A stretch of 64,000 bases of DNA. It comes from Pyrus communis (Eukaryota > Streptophyta > Magnoliopsida > Rosales > Rosaceae). The stretch lies in assembly GCF_963583255.1 (NCBI RefSeq), contig NC_084817.1, positions 2,536,001 to 2,600,000 on the forward strand, in the 5' to 3' direction. The first letter of the stretch is position 1. Every line of letters begins with the position of its first letter. Under the pieces are notes generated by a model. That model ran no database searches and was not told the DNA's origin. It saw nothing but the letters and a program-made list of their open reading frames with translations. Position numbers and translations under genes: made by a program. Positions 60,100 to 64,000 of the stretch are shown one piece after another.

Positions 60100-60930
60100 T
60101 GCTTATCGTTCTCCTTGATACAAAGAAAATATGCAATTGATATACTTAAATACCATGGTTTCTTGGTTGCAAGGCCTGTGGAGTTTCCGATGGAAGAAAT
60201 TAAACTTTTTTTTATAAAGAGGAGCTACTCAAGGATCCTGCCAAATACTGACGTTTGGTTGGACAACTCTATCTTACCATCAATTGTATGGACATCACAT
60301 ATTCCGTACGTGTACTTAGTCGGTTTATGCATGAAACGCAGCAGCCCCAAATGGATGCCGCTCTTCGAGTTGTTTGATATCTTAAATCTACTCCTGCCAA
60401 GGTTTGTTCTTTCCATCAAACAACAAATTAAATCTAGTTGCTTATTGTGATTCTGATTGGGCTGGTTGTCTAGTGACTCGTTGTTCAACTACTAGGTAGT
60501 GTGTGTTCTTGGGCAATTCATTAATTTCATGGTGAATGAAAAGATAGATAACAATTTTTTTTGTCTTCAACCGAAGTCGAAAATAGAGCTATGGCTGGTA
60601 CTTGTTGTGTACTTGTCTACATTTTATGTTGGAAGGTTTACAATTGCCGCATTATGGAGCATCTATTTTATATTGTGATAATAAGTCAACCTTACATATA
60701 CGGGTAAATTCAATTTTTCATAAGAGAACTCGGCATATTGAGATGTATTATCATTTCATCACAGACAAGATAGTTGATGGCACAAAAACTCCATGATATA
60801 AGAATTCTTCTCAGATTAGCTGATGTTTTTACGAAACCATTAGGTAAGAAAATATTCTTGATGATGTTACGCAAGTTGGGAGTTATTGACATTTGCTCTC
60901 CAACTTAAGACGTGTTAGAAAGTCACTGAT
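60100..60930 (+). pseudogene. Ty1/Copia retrotransposon relic: RT end and RNase H, with start of 3' LTR
   Basis: Broken pol frames read in order: QRKYAIDILKYHGFLVARPV (RT), a QMDAALRVV stretch, a CDSDWAGC stretch, then GLQLPHYGASILYCDNKSTL and FHKRTRHIEMYYHFITDKIV (RNase H), then DVFTKPLGKKIFLMMLRKLG. Many stops and frameshifts. A likely LTR start (TGTTAGAAAGTCACTGATGA at about 60912) follows the polyprotein end. Confidence 0.85.
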
Positions 60931-61019
60931 GATTAGATAAGAAACTTATATATGATTGATTTTGTATGATACTTGCTAGATCCACAATGACTTACTATTT
61001 TTCTACTCACATTTTAATT

Positions 61020-61490
61020 TAGATCAAAATAAAATCCAAATCCCTGTTTTTGAAGTTTATGTCGGTACCGCTTGTAACCATTTGTTTATTAATCATATGC
61101 ATCGTTTCCGATAAATAGTGGTGCGCTGTCGTATTTCGTGAAGGACAACTGCAACTCACATCACAAAAATAAAGTAATTCGGTGTGAAAAGGAGAAAAGT
61201 TGGTGTGCTGTCATATTAAAGTAAAGTAAAGTTAGTGGTTGGTGTGCTGTCATATTATTCCAAGTCAATCAAGTCAATTAAAGTAAAGTAAAGTTAGTGG
61301 TCGGTGTGCTGTCGTATTCTGTGGAGGCCAACTCCAACTCACACCGCATAAATAAAGTGATCATGTGAAAAGGAAAAGGACAAAAATCATCTAGCTTTCA
61401 TTACCATGCCATTTATAAACGACAAGCGTTCAACTATTACTTGGTAATTTGTATTCAAACACTAGCTCTGTTTTTGGGAAGAGGATTCCC
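61020..61490. repeat. Promoter-proximal repeat block, copy 3 (compound)
   Basis: 61028-61118 repeats the CCGCTTGTAACCATTTG segment. 61120-61260 holds two short partial units (GTGGTGCGCTGTCGTATTTC; GTTGGTGTGCTGTCATATTA). 61256-61490 is the best match to the R-gene upstream block, including CCAAGTCAATCAAGTCAATT. Small AAAGTAAAGTAAAGTTAGTGG repeats mark the joins. Confidence 0.85.
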
Positions 61491-61509
61491 TTCTTTGTAG
61501 AGGTATTAG

Positions 61510-61650
61510 GAATTTTCATATTATAATTATCATTGTAAATTATACGATCAGTTTTCGTTAATTATTATTTTTGTTTAATTTTAACTTAAAAAATTCAAAA
61601 TAATTTTGGATTCCACAATATGTAATAAACAGATAAAATATGAGGATCTC
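61510..61650. repeat. Short dispersed repeat (GGATCTCTAAG end), copy 3
   Basis: It is related to 13150-13310 and 58545-58664 by ATTTTTGTTTAATTTTAA, AAAATAATTTTGGATTCCAC, AATATGTAATAAACAGATAA and GAGGATCTCTAAGATCC. Confidence 0.55.
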
Positions 61651-61659
61651 TAAGATCCC

Positions 61660-62150
61660 CATCCAAATCTCTGTTTTTAAAGTTCATGTCGGCACCGCTT
61701 GTAAACATTTGTTCATTAATCATATGCATCATATCCGATAGAAAGAACACTAGATCTGGTTTTACGTTTTTTTTTTTTTTTTTTTTTTGTGTAAATTTTA
61801 AAGGTCAAGTCGAGTATAGAGCTATGGCTGGTACTTCTTGTGTACTCGGCTACATTTTATTTTGGAAGGTTTACAACTGCCGCATTCTGGACATTGAGAT
61901 GTATAGAGGTGAATCCAGTTTTTCATAAAAAAACTTAGCACATTGAGATGTATTCTCATCTCATCATGGACAAGATAGTTGATGGCACAAAAATTCCATG
62001 ACATGTGAATTCTTCTCAAATTAGCCGATGTTTTTATGAAACTATTGGGCAAGAAAATGTTCTCGGTGATGTTACGCAAGTTGGGAGTTCTTGACATCCA
62101 CTCTCCAACTTGATGGGGTTGTTAGAAAGTCACGGTGATTAGATAGGAAA
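61660..62150 (+). pseudogene. Second Copia relic fused to promoter-proximal repeat
   Basis: A 61665-61735 repeat segment is followed by a T-run (61768-61788). From about 61810 there are broken RNase H words: VEYRAMAGTSCVLGYILFWK, then remnants matching the end of the 60100-60930 copy (GCAAGTTGGGAGTTCTTGAC). A TTGTTAGAAAGTCACGGTGA LTR-like start at about 62119 follows. It lacks the RT part. Confidence 0.8.
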
Positions 62151-63130
62151 CTTATATATGATTGATTATGTATGAGAGTTGCTATACACACCATGATGTT
62201 CTATTTTCTCACCTACACTATAATTCCACCCACCGTAAAGAGTTCAAAAATTGAAATGTTATTTCTTCACCCACTATTATTCCTAAAATAACCTCTAATA
62301 TATATCTAAAGTTATAAACTTATCCTCTTAGAAAATAGAATATAAACAATTATATATAAAACTAAGATTAAGGACATAATCGTTATAAAATTTCATTTGC
62401 TTCATCTAACATAAGAAAAATACATGACTGTTTCGTATTAAGTTTGTTATTATATATTTTTTAAGGTCATTATCGGTCATTTTATAAACGGGCAAACTTG
62501 TTATTAACAAATACATTAAAATGTGGGTGGGAATATAAAACATTGAGATAGAAATAACAACACTTTTTTATATTTACATTGTATCCCTAGAATTTTGGTT
62601 TTCCCATTGTACAAGGAATCTGATACGTATATACGTACACAATTCAATGGAAATATGCATTCAAGACAAACATAATTCTCGACTGTGCCTGGCTAAATTT
62701 TGAGGATATTATTGGATCGCTGGCATCTCTCGACAATGTTTTGCCGCTAGGGGTGTTGGATGCGAGATCCCACACAACCTCCCCTGAAAGTGAGTGAGAA
62801 AGTGTTGTTAATTTAAAGGTTTCTTGGTCAAGCCCTGAGTAAGCTCTGCAAAATTACAGATTTTGCCATGAGCTCCCAATTGGATACTTGAGCTTTAGTC
62901 CTCTCGAAATTACAGATTTTGCCATGGCTCTGCAAAATTCGCTGAGTAAGCCTCTTTCAGTGTGGAAGAGAGCATCTTCGCCGCCCATTCTTGCCATGTC
63001 AGAAGTACTTTCAAACCTTTGGGCTGTTCACTGTTCATTTATGGTAAAAATAAATACCCAACAGCGAAACATGAATTAAGTGAGATGTTGGGCCTTGGTT
63101 AGGCCCAACTTCTTAATTTTGGGTCCAAAC
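62151..63130. other. AT-rich spacer and unclassified repeat fragments
   Basis: 62200-62600 is plain AT-rich DNA. At 62755-62800 a GGATGCGAGATCCCACACAA phrase resembles a TRIM/LTR start but cannot be extended. A 20-bp phrase (AAATTACAGATTTTGCCATG) is directly repeated at about 62850 and 62907. The open frame at 62888-63079 has no recognisable domain. Confidence 0.4.
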
Positions 63131-63139
63131 AGGGAGTTC

Positions 63140-63602
63140 TGAATGACGTGAGGCGGCTCCGAGGGTTCTGCCGGCATGCAAACTGGTGGCGGCGAATATT
63201 GCCGTGATCACGATCACGGAGGAGGTGTTGAAAAAGCTCGGCGTGGGCTTATCGCTGCATTTGTAAGGAAAACTTGTTTGTGAATGAAAAAAAAAAAAAA
63301 AAAAAATGCAGGAGTTACCCTGCAAGCACACTTTTCACCCTCCTTGCATTGTATTCAAATATTTGAACACTTGTTATATTGTTAATGTATCTCATTGGTT
63401 GCGTTCAATTCGATTTTCGACGGACTGACTGACTGGGGTTTTTGGGTTGTTTTGAGTGTAGCAGGATGAGCGCAATTTTTGTCCGATACGCCGGCATGAG
63501 TCGCAGATGGATGATCATGCATACGAGAGCTGGAAGGAGGCCGAAGAAGATAGAAAAGGGGCTTCGAATGCGATTCGAGGTGGTGAATACATATATGTTT
63601 AA
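63140..63602 (+). pseudogene. AIP2-like RING E3 ubiquitin ligase, degenerate copy B
   Basis: About 63160-63250 encodes the segment before the RING (VAANIAVITITEEVLKKLGV) and then stops at TAA and TGA where the first RING cysteines should be. After a (A)n insertion at 63286-63306 it resumes with MQELPCKHTFHPPC, then loses KPWL together with the splice donor. After intron-like sequence (acceptor TGTAGCAG at about 63464) it ends in a frame-shifted ARHESQMDDHAYESWKEAEE-like part and RGGEYIYV. Intron and 3' flank match copy A, so both derive from one intron-containing ancestor. Confidence 0.82.
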
Positions 63603-64000
63603 TGTTTAAAGGATGATATTTGGTTCAACAGTTTGTCAAATTTGCAGCTTCGTCCATAAATTCTTATTCATTCCATCGCATTAAGCATGGCCGTGATTGT
63701 GTGCTCTGTTTCTCTGGTAAGGTATGTTGTGATTCAGACAAATAATACAGCAAATTTGGTTTCTCTGGTAAGGTAGTTATTTCTACTTTCGATTTTAAAC
63801 TCAGTACAAATATTGGAATTGTACGTTTTTATATATCTATTTTTATTGTCGTCTTATTATATGTATATATATTTTTGACTTTATGTTACTACATAATAAT
63901 TTGTATTTTCAACTTTATATTTTATACGAGTATTATACTATACTACCATATTAAGAAAGAAAGAAAGAAGGTATGAGCTTGGCGCCATGTAAGAGGAATC
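63603..64000. other. 3' flank of AIP2-like copy B
   Basis: The first ~90 bp (AAATTTGCAGCTTCGTCCAT and TCTTATTCATTCCATCGCAT) match the flank of copy A at 53814-53900. The rest is AT-rich with a short tandem phrase (TTTGGTTTCTCTGGTAAGGTA) and an AAGAAAGAAAGAAAG run at the window end. No gene is seen. Confidence 0.5.

Larger units (their letters stand above)
58115..60100. other. Upstream flank of NBS-LRR gene, repeat-built
   Basis: It contains the leader and promoter of the NBS-LRR gene, a purine-rich AAAAGTAAAAAGTAA stretch at 58335-58440, dispersed repeats, the Harbinger-like MITE at 58665-59276, and repeat blocks shared with 61.0-61.8 kb. No protein gene is seen. Confidence 0.5.

Overview
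This window is nuclear DNA of a flowering plant. It has intron-rich genes with GT-AG introns, AT-rich intergenic DNA and plant-only families: BEL1 homeodomain, plastid ferrochelatase with a light-harvesting-type tail, COPT copper transporter and CC-NBS-LRR. The repeats (a Cassandra-type TRIM carrying 5S rRNA-like sequence, tRNA-derived SINEs, several short hairpin MITEs) look like those I know from the apple/pear group of Rosaceae. That assignment is inference from memory; no database was searched.

Layout. 1-1072: 3' end of an ATH1-like BEL1 homeobox gene (+). 2753-6218: NDR/NDL lipase-like gene (-), with one exon partly duplicated in tandem. 6.4-15.9 kb: gene-free, holding MITEs, SINEs, a hAT-like element, a larger TIR element and a Cassandra copy. 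16210-21252: PP2A B55 subunit (+). 23542-25013: complex I NDUFS7/PSST (+). 26582-32379: two-KH-domain RNA-binding protein with a prion-like tail (+). 32815-33859: tandem duplication of a promoter and first leader exon. 34046-34565: ATP synthase subunit g (+). 35092-38023: ferrochelatase FC2 type (-), convergent with subunit g. 38.7-41.0 kb: a non-coding transcription unit that appears to carry two related H/ACA snoRNAs. 41885-42346: DUF1764 protein (-). 43932-46609: PITHD1-like gene (-), head to head with 47105-49198, intronless CRNKL1/Clf1 (+). 49945-50388: COPT5-like copper transporter (-). 50.5-64 kb: an unstable resistance-gene neighbourhood with one intact CC-NBS-LRR (55208-58114, -), an NBS relic whose LRR is deleted, two AIP2-like RING E3 pseudogenes on either side, Copia relics and threefold-repeated promoter-proximal blocks.

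The genes are not an operon. The left and central parts are housekeeping genes for respiration (NDUFS7, ATP synthase g), heme synthesis, splicing, phosphatase regulation and copper transport. The right end behaves as a small, recently rearranged R-gene cluster. The observations most worth checking are the H/ACA snoRNA pair, the duplicated ATP synthase g promoter, the 100-bp exon duplication in NDL, and the duplication and deletion products around the NBS-LRR gene.
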